Source of the DNA: Mycolicibacterium aurum
GTDB lineage: Bacteria; Actinomycetota; Actinomycetes; Mycobacteriales; Mycobacteriaceae
Direction: 5' to 3'
Length of the DNA: 64,000 nucleotides
NCBI GenBank assembly: GCA_900078775.1
Contig: LT549889.1
Location: 1,488,001 to 1,552,000 of the forward strand
The position numbers and the translations under genes are program-made. The notes beneath the pieces were generated by a model. That model saw nothing but the letters and a program-made list of their open reading frames with translations. It was not told the DNA's origin and ran no database searches. Below are positions 18,778 through 27,126 of the stretch, piece by piece (within the stretch, counting starts at the first letter, position 1; the number at the start of each line of letters is the position of its first letter).

Positions 18778-19338
18778 TCAGGACTCGGTATCGCCGAACA
18801 CCGCGGTGGACAGCACCGCGTCCATCCCGTGGATGCGTCCGCCGAACGGGTTGCCGCGCTTGAGCACATAGGTGCCCTTCGGGGTGACGGCGACCAGTTT
18901 GCGGGAGCTGGAGCCGATCTGCACCCGTCGCTCGAAGCGCACCTGCTCAAGTTCGCCGACGACCTCGCCGAGGTGATCGCGGTAGGTGCCGTCCTTGCGG
19001 TCGAACACGGCCACCGGCACGAAGTCGCTCAACGGCGCCGAGCGGATCCGGCGCAGGGAACGCAGCGTGTACAGCAGGGCGGCCGCCGCGCCGAGACCGA
19101 CGGCGAGGATCACCAGGCCCAGCAGCAGCGGCGGGCTGTCGTCGGTGCTGCGGGCCGACATCACGATGGTCACGATGCCGAAGACGCCGAACACGACGGT
19201 GAACACCATCAGGACGAATGCGGTGACCTGGGTGAGTCCGCTGCCGCGGTCGATCACCAGGATGTGCGGGCCGTCCTCGGCCACCACCAGGCCGCCCTGC
19301 TCGGCGATGACCCGCGGCGGCTGCCCCGATGACGTCAT
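18778..19338 (-). CDS. Two-helix membrane protein of unknown function
   Basis: A 186-residue protein from ATG 19338. Two hydrophobic segments are visible at about 37-60 ([21 protein letters not shown]) and 71-91 ([20 protein letters not shown]), followed by a cytosolic domain with [42 protein letters not shown]. The last part resembles a small beta-sheet domain. No family with known function was recognised. It is divergent from dtd, and the two appear to share one overlapping pair of -10 elements. A -10 TAGAGT (19345-19350, minus strand) lies 6 bases before the ATG, so the mRNA is probably leaderless. Confidence 0.75.
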   Translation of the reverse strand: MTSSGQPPRVIAEQGGLVVAEDGPHILVIDRGSGLTQVTAFVLMVFTVVFGVFGIVTIVMSARSTDDSPPLLLGLVILAVGLGAAAALLYTLRSLRRIRSAPLSDFVPVAVFDRKDGTYRDHLGEVVGELEQVRFERRVQIGSSSRKLVAVTPKGTYVLKRGNPFGGRIHGMDAVLSTAVFGDTES

Positions 19339-19344
19339 GACAAC

Positions 19345-19354
19345 ACTCTAGGGT
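19345..19354. promoter_or_regulatory. Overlapping bidirectional -10 elements (membrane protein and dtd)
   Basis: The ten bases ACTCTAGGGT hold TAGGGT on the plus strand (19349-19354) and TAGAGT on the minus strand (19345-19350), sharing the central TA. The plus start codon (dtd, 19363) is 8 bases after the first and the minus start codon (19338) 6 bases after the second. Both fit the TANNNT pattern and leaderless spacing, so one DNA site may open for transcription in both directions. Confidence 0.5.
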
Positions 19355-19362
19355 CTGATGGC

Positions 19363-19806
19363 ATGCGAGTTCTGGTCCAACGGGTGAAGTCTGCGCGGGT
19401 GGTGGTCGACGGCGAGACCGTCGGTGAGATCGGCGGGTCCGGTCAGGGCCTGTTGGCGCTGGTCGGCATCACCCACACCGACGATGCCGAGCTCGCCGCG
19501 AGGATGGCCGAAAAGTTGTGGCGGCTGCGGATTCTGGATGACGAGTCGGCCGCCGCCGACACCGGGGCGCCGATCCTGGTGGTCAGTCAGTTCACCCTGT
19601 ACGCCAACACCGTCAAGGGCCGGCGCCCGTCCTGGAACGCCGCCGCGCCCCGCCCGGTCGCCGAACCGCTGGTCGACGCGTTCGCCGACGCGCTCCGCGC
19701 GCTCGGCGCCGCGGTGGCCACCGGTGTGTTCGGCGCCCACATGGCCGTCGAACTCGTCAACGACGGCCCGGTGACGCTGATGCTCGAACTGGAGAACCGG
19801 TCCTAG
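19363..19806 (+). CDS. dtd: D-aminoacyl-tRNA deacylase
   Basis: A 147-residue protein from ATG 19363. It has the family start [18 protein letters not shown], the chiral-proofreading motif SQFTLYA (about 75-81) and the C-terminal NDGPVTLML matching the NxGPxT motif. It removes D-amino acids and glycine wrongly attached to tRNA, acting as a dimer in the cytosol. The start has no ribosome binding site but a -10 lies 8 bases upstream. Its last four bases overlap the convergent urtE stop. Confidence 0.95.
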   Translation: MRVLVQRVKSARVVVDGETVGEIGGSGQGLLALVGITHTDDAELAARMAEKLWRLRILDDESAAADTGAPILVVSQFTLYANTVKGRRPSWNAAAPRPVAEPLVDAFADALRALGAAVATGVFGAHMAVELVNDGPVTLMLELENRS

Positions 19807-20495
19807 ATGGCCATCGCGGCGCGCACCTCGGCCTCCGAGGCCGAGCCGCCGGTCCCGCTGGAGGTCACCCGACCGGCCTCCAGGATGTAGTAGCGCTGCG
19901 CGGATTCCAGCGCGAAACCGATGTGCTGCTCGACCAGCAGCACCCCGAGGTCCCCGCGCGCGGTCAGCGCGGTGATCGCCTCTTCGATCTCGGCGACCAC
20001 CGACGGCTGGATACCCTCGGTGGGTTCGTCGAGGATCAGGCACTTCGGCGTGGTGATCAGGGCCCGGGCGATGGCCAGCTGCTGGCGCTGACCGCCGGAG
20101 AGCAGACCGGCGCGCCGGGTCAGCAGCTCCTTGAGCGCGGGGAACAGGTCGAGCTGCTCATCGATCAGCTTCCTGCCACCTCTGCGCCCGTCGGCGACCA
20201 CCTGCAGGTTCTCTGCCGTGGTGAGCTGGCCGAAGGACTGCTGGCCCTGCGGCACATAGGCCAGCCCGCGGGCCACCCGGGCGCTGGGACGCAGCTTGGT
20301 GATGTCCTCACCGTCGAAAAGTACCTTGCCGGCAGTACATTTCAGCAACCCGACCGCGGCCCGCAGCAGGGTGGTCTTACCCGCACCGTTGTGCCCCATC
20401 ACCGCGGCCACCCCGTCGGTGGGCACCTGCAGATCGACACCGTGGATGACCTCGGAGCGGCCGTAACCGGTCCGGACGTCGACGAGTTCGAGCAT
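19803..20495 (-). CDS. urtE: Urea ABC transporter ATP-binding protein UrtE
   Basis: A 230-residue ABC ATPase. Walker [10 protein letters not shown] is at 34-42, the Q-loop [11 protein letters not shown] near 80-90, the signature [16 protein letters not shown] near 134, Walker [15 protein letters not shown] near 154, and the H-loop [11 protein letters not shown] near 185. It resembles LivF-type ATPases. The EGIQPS wording after Walker B is characteristic of UrtE. It is the last gene of the urtABCDE operon; its ATG overlaps the urtD stop by one base (TGATG). Confidence 0.93.
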   Translation of the reverse strand: MLELVDVRTGYGRSEVIHGVDLQVPTDGVAAVMGHNGAGKTTLLRAAVGLLKCTAGKVLFDGEDITKLRPSARVARGLAYVPQGQQSFGQLTTAENLQVVADGRRGGRKLIDEQLDLFPALKELLTRRAGLLSGGQRQQLAIARALITTPKCLILDEPTEGIQPSVVAEIEEAITALTARGDLGVLLVEQHIGFALESAQRYYILEAGRVTSSGTGGSASEAEVRAAMAI

Positions 20496-21310
20496 CAGGA
20501 CTCCTCTTCCATGATTCCGGCCGCTGCGGTGCCGAGGTAGACCTCCTGCACGCGGGGGTTGGCCTGCACCTCGGCCACCGAACCCTCGGCGATCACCTGA
20601 CCGCGGGCCAGCACGGTCACCGAGGTCGCGAATGCGCGCATGAAGTCCATATCGTGTTCGACGACCACTACGGTGCGTTCACCACCGATGCGGCGCAACA
20701 GGTTTCCGGTTTCCTCGCGCTCCTCGTGGCTCATCCCGGCGACGGGCTCGTCGAGCAGCAGCACGTCGGCGTTCTGCACCAGCAGCATCCCGATCTCCAG
20801 CCACTGCTTCTGGCCGTGCGCCAGCACCCCGGCCGGCTTATCGGCCAGCGCGGTCAGGCCGGTGGTCTCCAGCGCCTCCTCGATGGAGGGCAGGATCCCG
20901 GAGCGTCGCCGCAGCAGCGTCCACGGGGACCGTCCGGCGCCCGCGGCGATGTCCAGGTTCTGCAGCACGGTGAGCTGCTCGAACACCGTGGCGGTCTGGA
21001 AGGTGCGGCCCACCCCGCGGCGGGCGATCTGGTGCACCTTCCTGCCCAGCAGTTCCTGACCGGACTTGCTCACCGAACCGGTCGCCGGTACCAGTCCGGT
21101 GATGGCGTCGATGACGGTGGTCTTACCGGCGCCGTTGGGGCCGATGAGGAACCGCAGATCGCCCTGGAACAGGGTTAGATCCACATTGCTGACCGCCTTG
21201 AACCCGTCGAAATCGACGGTCAGCCCCCGCACTTCGAGGTACTGGGTGCTCATGCCGACGTTGCCGCCGGCCGCGGGTTCGGGGTGTACTTCGGTCTCGA
21301 CGTCGGTCAT
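20495..21310 (-). CDS. urtD: Urea ABC transporter ATP-binding protein UrtD
   Basis: A 271-residue ABC ATPase. ATG 21310 was chosen because it forms a 4-base ATGA overlap with the urtC stop. Walker A GPNGAGKTT, a LivG-like insert (GRTFQTATVFEQLTVLQN), a divergent signature LAHGQKQWLEIGML typical of UrtD, Walker B VLLLDEPVAGMS and switch VVVVEHDMDFM are present. It pairs with UrtE to power urea import through UrtB/UrtC. An N-terminal extension of about 30 residues precedes the ABC fold. Confidence 0.93.
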   Translation of the reverse strand: MTDVETEVHPEPAAGGNVGMSTQYLEVRGLTVDFDGFKAVSNVDLTLFQGDLRFLIGPNGAGKTTVIDAITGLVPATGSVSKSGQELLGRKVHQIARRGVGRTFQTATVFEQLTVLQNLDIAAGAGRSPWTLLRRRSGILPSIEEALETTGLTALADKPAGVLAHGQKQWLEIGMLLVQNADVLLLDEPVAGMSHEEREETGNLLRRIGGERTVVVVEHDMDFMRAFATSVTVLARGQVIAEGSVAEVQANPRVQEVYLGTAAAGIMEEES

Positions 21311-22422
21311 GCGTGGGCTCCGGCCTTCTCGGGTTCCGGGTCGGGATCGGGCTGGGAGGGTGGCTCGTCGGCCTCCGGTGCGTGCTTCTTGCGACGGCGC
21401 AGGAACACGCCGAGGCCGGCCAGGCCGGCCGGGAAGAACCCGACCACCACGATGAACAGCAGGCCCTGCGCGTAGGTCCACTCCGACGGAAAGCGTTCCG
21501 ACAGCAGGGTTTGCGCCCAGGCCACCCCGATCGCACCGAGCACCGGGCCCAGCAGGGTGGTGCGGCCGCCGATGGCCACGCCGATCAGGAAGGCGATCGA
21601 GGGCAGGATGCCCACCTGCGACGGGGCGATGAAGCCCACGATCGGGGCGAACAGCGCGCCGGCGATGCTGGCGAACAGCGCGGCCACCACGTAGGCGACC
21701 ACCTTGATGTTGGCCGGGTCGTACCCGAGGAAGCGGACCCGCTCCTCACCGTCACGCACCGCGACGAGCAGTTCCCCGTAGCGGCTCTGCATCAGCTGCC
21801 GGGCCACCGCCACCGATGCCAGCAGCACCGCCGCGGCGATGAAGTACAGCATCTGCTTGTTCACCGGGTCCTTGAGCGAGAACCCGAAGAATGTGCGGAA
21901 GTTGGTGAGCCCGTTGCTGCCGCCGACGCTGGTCTGCCCGATCAGCAGAATCGCCAGCGCGGCGGCGAGGGCCTGCGACAGGATGGCGAAGTAGGCGCCC
22001 TTGACCCGGCGCTTGAACACACCGAACCCGAGCAGGGCCGCGATGCCGGCGGGCAGCACCAGGATGGCCGCGCACGTGACCACCGGGGAGGCGAACGGCT
22101 GCCAGTATCCGGGCAGTTCCCGGACACCGGCGATCTGCATGAAGTCCGGCACCTTCTGGTCGCTCAGTGCCGCATCCGAGATCTTCAGGTGCATGCCCAT
22201 GATGTAGCCGCCGAGCCCGAAGAACACGCCCTGGCCCAGTACCAGCATTCCGCCACGGCCCCAAGCCAATCCGATGCCGACCGCCACGATGGCGAAGCAC
22301 AGGAACTTGGCGAACAGGCCGAGCCGGAAATCGGACAGGACGGCCGGTGCCACCCCGAACAGGACGAGGGCGCCGACACCGAAGCCGGCCCACGTCTGCC
22401 AACGGCCGATGAGTTGCTTCAC
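21307..22422 (-). CDS. urtC: Urea ABC transporter permease UrtC
   Basis: A 371-residue LivM-type permease. The start is GTG 22422, which overlaps the urtB stop (GTGA) and is preceded by AAGGAG. About nine to ten hydrophobic segments are visible. Family motifs include AWGRGGMLVLGQGVFFGLGGYIMGMH near residue 55 (written in parts), KGAYFAILSQALA, TNFRTFFGF and the permease loop VAVRDGEERVRFLGYDPA. The tail is Lys/Pro/Glu rich. It forms the membrane channel with UrtB. Confidence 0.93.
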   Translation of the reverse strand: MKQLIGRWQTWAGFGVGALVLFGVAPAVLSDFRLGLFAKFLCFAIVAVGIGLAWGRGGMLVLGQGVFFGLGGYIMGMHLKISDAALSDQKVPDFMQIAGVRELPGYWQPFASPVVTCAAILVLPAGIAALLGFGVFKRRVKGAYFAILSQALAAALAILLIGQTSVGGSNGLTNFRTFFGFSLKDPVNKQMLYFIAAAVLLASVAVARQLMQSRYGELLVAVRDGEERVRFLGYDPANIKVVAYVVAALFASIAGALFAPIVGFIAPSQVGILPSIAFLIGVAIGGRTTLLGPVLGAIGVAWAQTLLSERFPSEWTYAQGLLFIVVVGFFPAGLAGLGVFLRRRKKHAPEADEPPSQPDPDPEPEKAGAHA

Positions 22423-23303
22423 ACCAGACTCCTTGTCCGCACCGTGAACAGGCCCTGCGGGCGCACCTGCAGGAAGAACACGATGATCACGAACAGAATC
22501 ACCTTGGCCAGCGATGCCGTGGTGTTGTACTCGATGAACGAGTTCAAGAACCCGAGGCCGAGCGCGGCGATGACGGTGCCCTTGATCTGCCCGAGGCCGC
22601 CGACGACCACCACCAAAAACGCGTCGATCAGATAGCTCTGCCCGGTGGTCGGGCTCGTCGAGCCGATCAGCGTCAGTGCCACACCGGCGACCCCGGCCAG
22701 GCCGGAACCGATGAAGAACGTGGTGATGTCCGTCTTTCGGGACGAGATGCCGCTGGTCTCGGCGAGATCCCGGTTCTGCACCACCGCGCGGATCCGTCGG
22801 CCCATCGGGCTGGCCTTGAGCGCGCTGGCCAGGGCCACCACCGCCACCGCGGCGAGTACCAGGATGAAGATGCGGGTCTTGGGAACGACCGCGCCGAAGA
22901 TCTCTATGCCGCCGGAAAGCCATTCCGGTGCAACCACGTTCACCGCAGGTGCACCGAAGATGTCGCGGGCGATCTGCTGCAGGATGAGGCCGACACCGAA
23001 GGTGACCAGCAGGGTGTCCAGCGGGCGGTCGTACATCCGCTGGATCAGCGTGACCTCCAGCAGTACGCCCATCGCGCCGCCGACGAAGAAGCCGACGACC
23101 AGTGAGATCAACAGGGAGGCACCGGTGCTCGAGACCACCTGCTGCACCACGTAGGCGGTGTAACAGCCGGCCATGATGAACTCGCCGTGCGCCATGTTGA
23201 TCACGCCCATCTGACCGAAGGTCAGAGACAGGCCGAGTGCGGCCAGCAACAGGATTGAGCCGAGGCTCAATCCTGTTGCCAGCTGTCCGATCAGGACATC
23301 CAT
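22419..23303 (-). CDS. urtB: Urea ABC transporter permease UrtB
   Basis: A 294-residue LivH-type permease from ATG 23303, three bases after the urtA stop. About eight membrane segments are seen, with the N-terminal LALGLSLTFGQMGVINMAHGEF motif (split here: LGLSLTFGQMGV, INMAHGEFIMAG), RAVVQNRDLAETSGI (cytosolic coupling loop near 175-190) and VVVVGGLGQIKGT. It forms the heterodimeric channel with UrtC. Lacking the extra extracytoplasmic domain of some cyanobacterial UrtB, it is the short type. Confidence 0.93.
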   Translation of the reverse strand: MDVLIGQLATGLSLGSILLLAALGLSLTFGQMGVINMAHGEFIMAGCYTAYVVQQVVSSTGASLLISLVVGFFVGGAMGVLLEVTLIQRMYDRPLDTLLVTFGVGLILQQIARDIFGAPAVNVVAPEWLSGGIEIFGAVVPKTRIFILVLAAVAVVALASALKASPMGRRIRAVVQNRDLAETSGISSRKTDITTFFIGSGLAGVAGVALTLIGSTSPTTGQSYLIDAFLVVVVGGLGQIKGTVIAALGLGFLNSFIEYNTTASLAKVILFVIIVFFLQVRPQGLFTVRTRSLV

Positions 23304-23306
23304 GCG

Positions 23307-24569
23307 TTAACCCGAGAGCCCGTCGGCCCACGGGTAGGACTTCAGGTACGGGTCCGGCTCGATCGGGCCGGGAGACTCCCAGACCGTGTAGATCAGGCCG
23401 TCGGGCTTGATCTCACCGATCCGTGCGGTCTTGGTGATGTGGTTGTTCTCGCCGTCGATGGTCACCTTGCCCTCGGGGGCGTCGAAGCTGACCCCGCCGG
23501 CGTTCTCCTGGATGGCCGCCACGTCGAACGAGCCGGCCTTCTCCACGGTGTTCTTCCACAGGTAAACCGATACGTAGGCGGCCTCCATCGGGTCCGAGGT
23601 GGGCTTGTTCGCGCCGTAGGCCTTCTTGTAGGCGGCGACGAACGCGTTGTTCACCGGGGTGTCGATGGTCTGGTAGTAGTTCCACGCGGTCAGCTGATCG
23701 GTGACGTTCTGCACGCCGATGCCGCCGACCTCTTCCTCGGCGATGGAGACCGAGACCACCGGCATCGTCTGCGGGGTCAGGCCCACGTTCTTGTACTCGC
23801 GGAAGAACGCCACGTTGGAGTCGCCGTTGAGGGTGTTGAACACCGCGTCGGCCCCGGCGGTGCGGACCTTGTTGACGATGGTGGAGAAGTCGGTCGAGCC
23901 CAGCGGGGTGTAGTCCTCACCCAAGATCGCGATGCCGTTGGCCTCCGCGTAGGCCTTGATGATGCGGTTGGCGGTCTGCGGGAAGACGTAGTCGCTACCG
24001 ACCAGGTACAGCGACTTGGTGCCCTTCTCCTTCAGGTAGTCCAGGGCCGGCACGATCTGCTGGTTGGTGGTGGCGCCGGTGTAGAAGATGTTCGGGCTGG
24101 ATTCCAGGCCCTCGTACTGCACCGGGTAGTAGAGCAGCGCGTTGTTGCTCTCGAAGACCGGCAGCATTGCCTTGCGGCTGGAGGAGGTCCAGCCACCGAA
24201 AACCGCTGCGACACAGTCGCTGCTGATCAGCTTCTCGGCCTTCTCGGCGAAGACGGTGGGCTCGGACGCGCCGTCCTCGCCGACGATCTCGATCTGCTTG
24301 TCCAGTACGCCGCCCGCGGCGTTGATCTCTTCGACAGCCAACTTGATGGCGTCGCGCACGGTGACCTCGGAGATGGCCATGGTGCCCGACAGCGAGTTCA
24401 GTGAGCCGACCTTGACGGTGTCACCGGAGGTGTCGACGCAGGATTCCGCGCCGGTCGCCTCGGTTTCGCTGGCCTTGCTACCGCAGGCGGAGACCAACAT
24501 CGAGGCGGTGACCACGACACTCCCCGCTATCAGTGCTGACCTGTTGGACATCGGGCGGGGGAGTCTCAT
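23307..24569 (-). CDS. urtA: Urea ABC transporter substrate-binding lipoprotein UrtA
   Basis: A 420-residue protein from ATG 24569; GGAAAGG lies 8 bases upstream. A signal peptide ends in the lipobox LVSAC with Cys29 lipidated. The mature protein matches the UrtA/FmdD family: [58 protein letters not shown], and a C-terminal [19 protein letters not shown]. It should capture urea or short amides outside the membrane and deliver them to UrtBC. First gene of the operon. A possible -10 (TAACGT, minus strand, 24639-24644) gives a leader of about 60 bases. Confidence 0.94.
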   Translation of the reverse strand: MRLPRPMSNRSALIAGSVVVTASMLVSACGSKASETEATGAESCVDTSGDTVKVGSLNSLSGTMAISEVTVRDAIKLAVEEINAAGGVLDKQIEIVGEDGASEPTVFAEKAEKLISSDCVAAVFGGWTSSSRKAMLPVFESNNALLYYPVQYEGLESSPNIFYTGATTNQQIVPALDYLKEKGTKSLYLVGSDYVFPQTANRIIKAYAEANGIAILGEDYTPLGSTDFSTIVNKVRTAGADAVFNTLNGDSNVAFFREYKNVGLTPQTMPVVSVSIAEEEVGGIGVQNVTDQLTAWNYYQTIDTPVNNAFVAAYKKAYGANKPTSDPMEAAYVSVYLWKNTVEKAGSFDVAAIQENAGGVSFDAPEGKVTIDGENNHITKTARIGEIKPDGLIYTVWESPGPIEPDPYLKSYPWADGLSG

Positions 24570-24790
24570 CTGGTGCCTTTCCTTCGATTTCGGTGCATCG
24601 TCAGAACTTTGGAGAACCCGAGTGGGTGTCGAATCGGCACGTTAGGACGCCTAGGTTTCTATGAAATTTCTCAATGTGACGAACAAATTAACCTGTTGCT
24701 GGCAGTGCATTCGCCGGTGATTCGGCCCTGTCCGGCTGGTTTCGCGCCCGTCTGCGTAACGGTGCTGAGGCGGTCGTTGTAACGATCCGG

Positions 24791-24796
24791 TAGCGT
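24791..24796 (+). promoter_or_regulatory. Putative -10 element of the secreted protein gene
   Basis: TAGCGT fits TANNNT and ends 8 bases before the GTG at 24805, so the transcript would be leaderless or nearly so. Between this and urtA lies an unusually AT-rich island (about 24655-24695) that probably holds urtA control sequence; no confident operator could be named in it. Confidence 0.4.
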
Positions 24797-24804
24797 CCGG
24801 CGAT

Positions 24805-25248
24805 GTGATGGGCATGCGAAAAGCAACGAACAAGGTCGGGGCAATCATTGGGGCGGCAGCGATGGCGGCCGGGGCGTTGACGTTCGGTGCCGCCACTGCC
24901 AACGCCGAGCCGGAGCAGACCGGTCAGCTGGTCCGGTACACGCTGACCTCGGGAGCGCCGTACCAGTTCCAGGTGTTCTACCTGACCGCGCAGCCGCCGA
25001 GCCTGGAGGCCTACAACGACGACGCCTACGCGTACGCCAAGCGCGAGACGATCACCGTCGGCCCCGAGGCCCCGTGGGTGGTCGAGACCACGCTGGACGA
25101 TCCGCAGTGGGCGATCCTGCAGGTCAGCAGCACCACCAAGGGTGGCGTCGGCGCGCCGAACGCGCACTGCGAGATCCTCGCCGGCGACCAGGTGATCGCT
25201 GCCAACGACAACCCGTACAGCCCGTGGTGCCAGGGTACCCAGTGGTAG
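24805..25248 (+). CDS. Secreted protein, MmpS-like in pattern
   Basis: A 147-residue protein; GTG 24805, ATG 24808 or ATG 24814 could be the start, the first fitting the leaderless spacing. A signal peptide with cleavage after AANANA-type Ala-x-Ala (about residue 34) is clear. The mature 110 residues show VRYTLTSG, QVFYL, PWVVETTL and two cysteines (HCEI, PWCQG). This order of strand pairs and cysteines recalls the soluble domain of MmpS proteins, but there is no mmpL nearby and the resemblance is by eye only. It may be a secreted relative with another role. Confidence 0.65.
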   Translation: MMGMRKATNKVGAIIGAAAMAAGALTFGAATANAEPEQTGQLVRYTLTSGAPYQFQVFYLTAQPPSLEAYNDDAYAYAKRETITVGPEAPWVVETTLDDPQWAILQVSSTTKGGVGAPNAHCEILAGDQVIAANDNPYSPWCQGTQW

Positions 25249-25268
25249 CTGCCGCTTGACCTGAACGC

Positions 25269-25298
25269 TTGACAACCCCTATCGAACAGGTGTTCGAT
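25269..25298 (+). promoter_or_regulatory. Promoter with perfect LexA (SOS) box
   Basis: TCGAAC-AGGT-GTTCGA (25282-25297) is an exact match to the mycobacterial LexA box TCGAAC-N4-GTTCGA. It overlaps the core promoter: TTGACA (25269-25274), an 18-base spacer, then TTCGAT (25293-25298) as the -10. The ATG at 25306 follows 7 bases later, so the transcript can be leaderless. LexA binding would cover the -10 and shut the gene off until DNA damage. Confidence 0.85.
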
Positions 25299-25305
25299 GG
25301 GGGTC

Positions 25306-26322
25306 ATGCGATGGGACGGGCAGAGTGTGCGCGCGGACGACGGCGCGCTGCCGGGCCTGGCGCGCCTGGGCTTCGTCCGCAGCGTGCGCACCCCCGAATT
25401 CGACGGGATCACGTTCCACGAGATCCTGTGTAAGTCCGCGCTGAACAAGGTGCCCAGCGCGGCCATGCTGCCGTTCCGGTACACCGTGAACGGCTACCGC
25501 GGGTGCAGCCACGCCTGCCGGTACTGCTTTGCCCGGCCCACCCACGAGTACCTGGATTTCGATCCCGGCGCCGATTTCGACTCCCAGGTCGTGGTGAAGA
25601 CGAACGTGGCCGAGGTGCTGTCCCGGGAACTGCGCCGCCGCTCGTGGACCCGCGAAACGGTGGCGCTCGGCACCAACACCGACCCGTACCAGCGTGCCGA
25701 GGGCCGCTACCGGCTGATGCCGGGCATCCTGACCGCGCTGGCCGAATCCGGCACGCCGTACTCGATCCTGACCAAGGGCACGCTGCTGCGCCGCGATCTC
25801 CCGCTGATCGCCGAGGCCGCCCAGCACGGCGCCGGGGCGAGTGTGTCCATCTCGCTGGCGGTCGGGGACCCGGATCTGCAGCGCGACCTCGAGCCCGGCA
25901 CCCCGTCGCCACCGGCCCGGCTGGCGCTGATCTCGGCGATCCGCGACGCCGGGCTGGACTGCCATGTGATGGTCGCGCCGGTGCTGCCGGGGCTGACCGA
26001 CTCGGTCGAGCATCTCGACGCGCTGCTGGGCCAGATCGCCGAGGCCGGCGCCACCGGCGCGACGGTGTTCGGGCTGCATCTGCGTGGCTCGACCCGGGGC
26101 TGGTTCATGCAGTGGCTGCAGCGCACCCATCCTGAACTGGTCTTTCAGTATCGAAGCCTGTACCGGCGCGGAGCCTATCTGCCGCCGGAGTACCGTGCTG
26201 AGTTGCGTGCCCGGGTGGCACCGCTGCTCGCGCGGTACCGATTGACTGGGCATGCGCCCATGGCGCGCGCCGGTGCCGTTTCCTCCGAAGTCGCGGCACC
26301 GGCGCACCCCACCTTGTTCTGA
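25306..26322 (+). CDS. SOS-regulated radical SAM protein (Rv2578c-like)
   Basis: A 338-residue protein. ATG 25306 is preferred over 25297 because the latter lies inside the LexA box. The radical SAM cluster motif is GCSHACRYCFARPTHEY (about residues 67-83, Cys-x3-Cys-x2-Cys). Further features are GTNTDPYQRAE, SILTKGTLLRRD and VMVAPVLPGLTD, typical of the spore photoproduct lyase-related (SplB-like) branch. It should cleave SAM with an iron-sulfur cluster. The substrate is not known; the SOS control suggests a job in DNA damage repair or tolerance. M. tuberculosis has an equivalent, Rv2578c. Confidence 0.9.
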   Translation: MRWDGQSVRADDGALPGLARLGFVRSVRTPEFDGITFHEILCKSALNKVPSAAMLPFRYTVNGYRGCSHACRYCFARPTHEYLDFDPGADFDSQVVVKTNVAEVLSRELRRRSWTRETVALGTNTDPYQRAEGRYRLMPGILTALAESGTPYSILTKGTLLRRDLPLIAEAAQHGAGASVSISLAVGDPDLQRDLEPGTPSPPARLALISAIRDAGLDCHVMVAPVLPGLTDSVEHLDALLGQIAEAGATGATVFGLHLRGSTRGWFMQWLQRTHPELVFQYRSLYRRGAYLPPEYRAELRARVAPLLARYRLTGHAPMARAGAVSSEVAAPAHPTLF

Positions 26323-26333
26323 GGGGCGGACTG

Positions 26334-27077
26334 TCAGCGCAGACCGTTGAGCACCGCGCGGGCCACCGGGCTCGGATGCTCGACCTGTAGGTCGAGGTCG
26401 CCGGTGGGCTCCAGCGGAGGCTGCGCCATGAACCGGGGGGCCGCGCCCCGGTGCGCGGTACCGCTGTGCACGACGAACGGGTGGCACAGGTAGACATCCC
26501 CGATTCGTCCCGTCGCCGAGACCACCCGGCAGTGCTCGGTGGCCGGTACCGCCTTCTCGCACAACGACATCCACCCGGATCCCTGGTCGCCGTGCGCGGC
26601 CAGCAGTGGCGGCACCGCCAGGTGCGAGCCCACCCGGATCGCGGTGGGCGCATCATCGGGGCCCACGTCGGAGAACAGGAACAGCATCAGCAATGCCCGT
26701 CCCCGCGACCGCAGGTTCAGCCGCATCCCGTCCTCGGCGTAGAACGAGGCCTCCACATGCCAGCCCACCTCCCGCGGCGGGTCGGCACTGGGGAAGCGCA
26801 GGGGAAAGGTTCCCAGGCCGAGTCGAGGCCGCCACCGGCCGACGCCCACCAGCGCGTCGTACGCCGCTGTGAGGGCCGCGGAGTTCGCGGCCGCGGTGAA
26901 CTCGGGGGTGGACATCGCGGTCACCCGCACCAGCGACTCGGTCCAGGTCGATGGGTCGGCCGGGTCCTGGCCGATGGCCGACCAGAGCTGACCCTGGCAG
27001 CGCAGGCCGAGATCGCGGTCGAAGGCGGACTCGATCTTGAGAAAGCCCTCGTCGATGAACCGGTCCACATCGAGCAC
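26334..27077 (-). CDS. Phytanoyl-CoA dioxygenase (PhyH)-like protein
   Basis: A 247-residue protein from GTG 27077 (AGGATGG upstream). A cupin-like 2-oxoglutarate oxygenase pattern is seen: GWHVEASFY gives His107-x-Glu109 as the first two iron ligands, DVYLCHPFVVHSGTAHRG near 194-211 supplies the distal His (204 or 209), and Arg in PRF could hold 2-oxoglutarate. HxE in place of the usual HxD is allowed in the family but less common. It would hydroxylate an unknown small molecule. It is convergent to the radical SAM gene and stands alone upstream-wise, 50 bases from the acyl-CoA dehydrogenase operon end. Confidence 0.75.
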   Translation of the reverse strand: MLDVDRFIDEGFLKIESAFDRDLGLRCQGQLWSAIGQDPADPSTWTESLVRVTAMSTPEFTAAANSAALTAAYDALVGVGRWRPRLGLGTFPLRFPSADPPREVGWHVEASFYAEDGMRLNLRSRGRALLMLFLFSDVGPDDAPTAIRVGSHLAVPPLLAAHGDQGSGWMSLCEKAVPATEHCRVVSATGRIGDVYLCHPFVVHSGTAHRGAAPRFMAQPPLEPTGDLDLQVEHPSPVARAVLNGLR

Positions 27078-27126
27078 GCCACCATCCTGTTGACGGCCGG
27101 CCGACGACGCAAACGATTAAATGCGC

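Noticed and set aside
24670..24695. GlnR-like box upstream of urtA (GTGAC with a nearby TTAAC)
   Set aside because: The spacing between the two AC elements is 10 rather than the 9 of the mycobacterial consensus, and the second half lacks the GNAAC wording.
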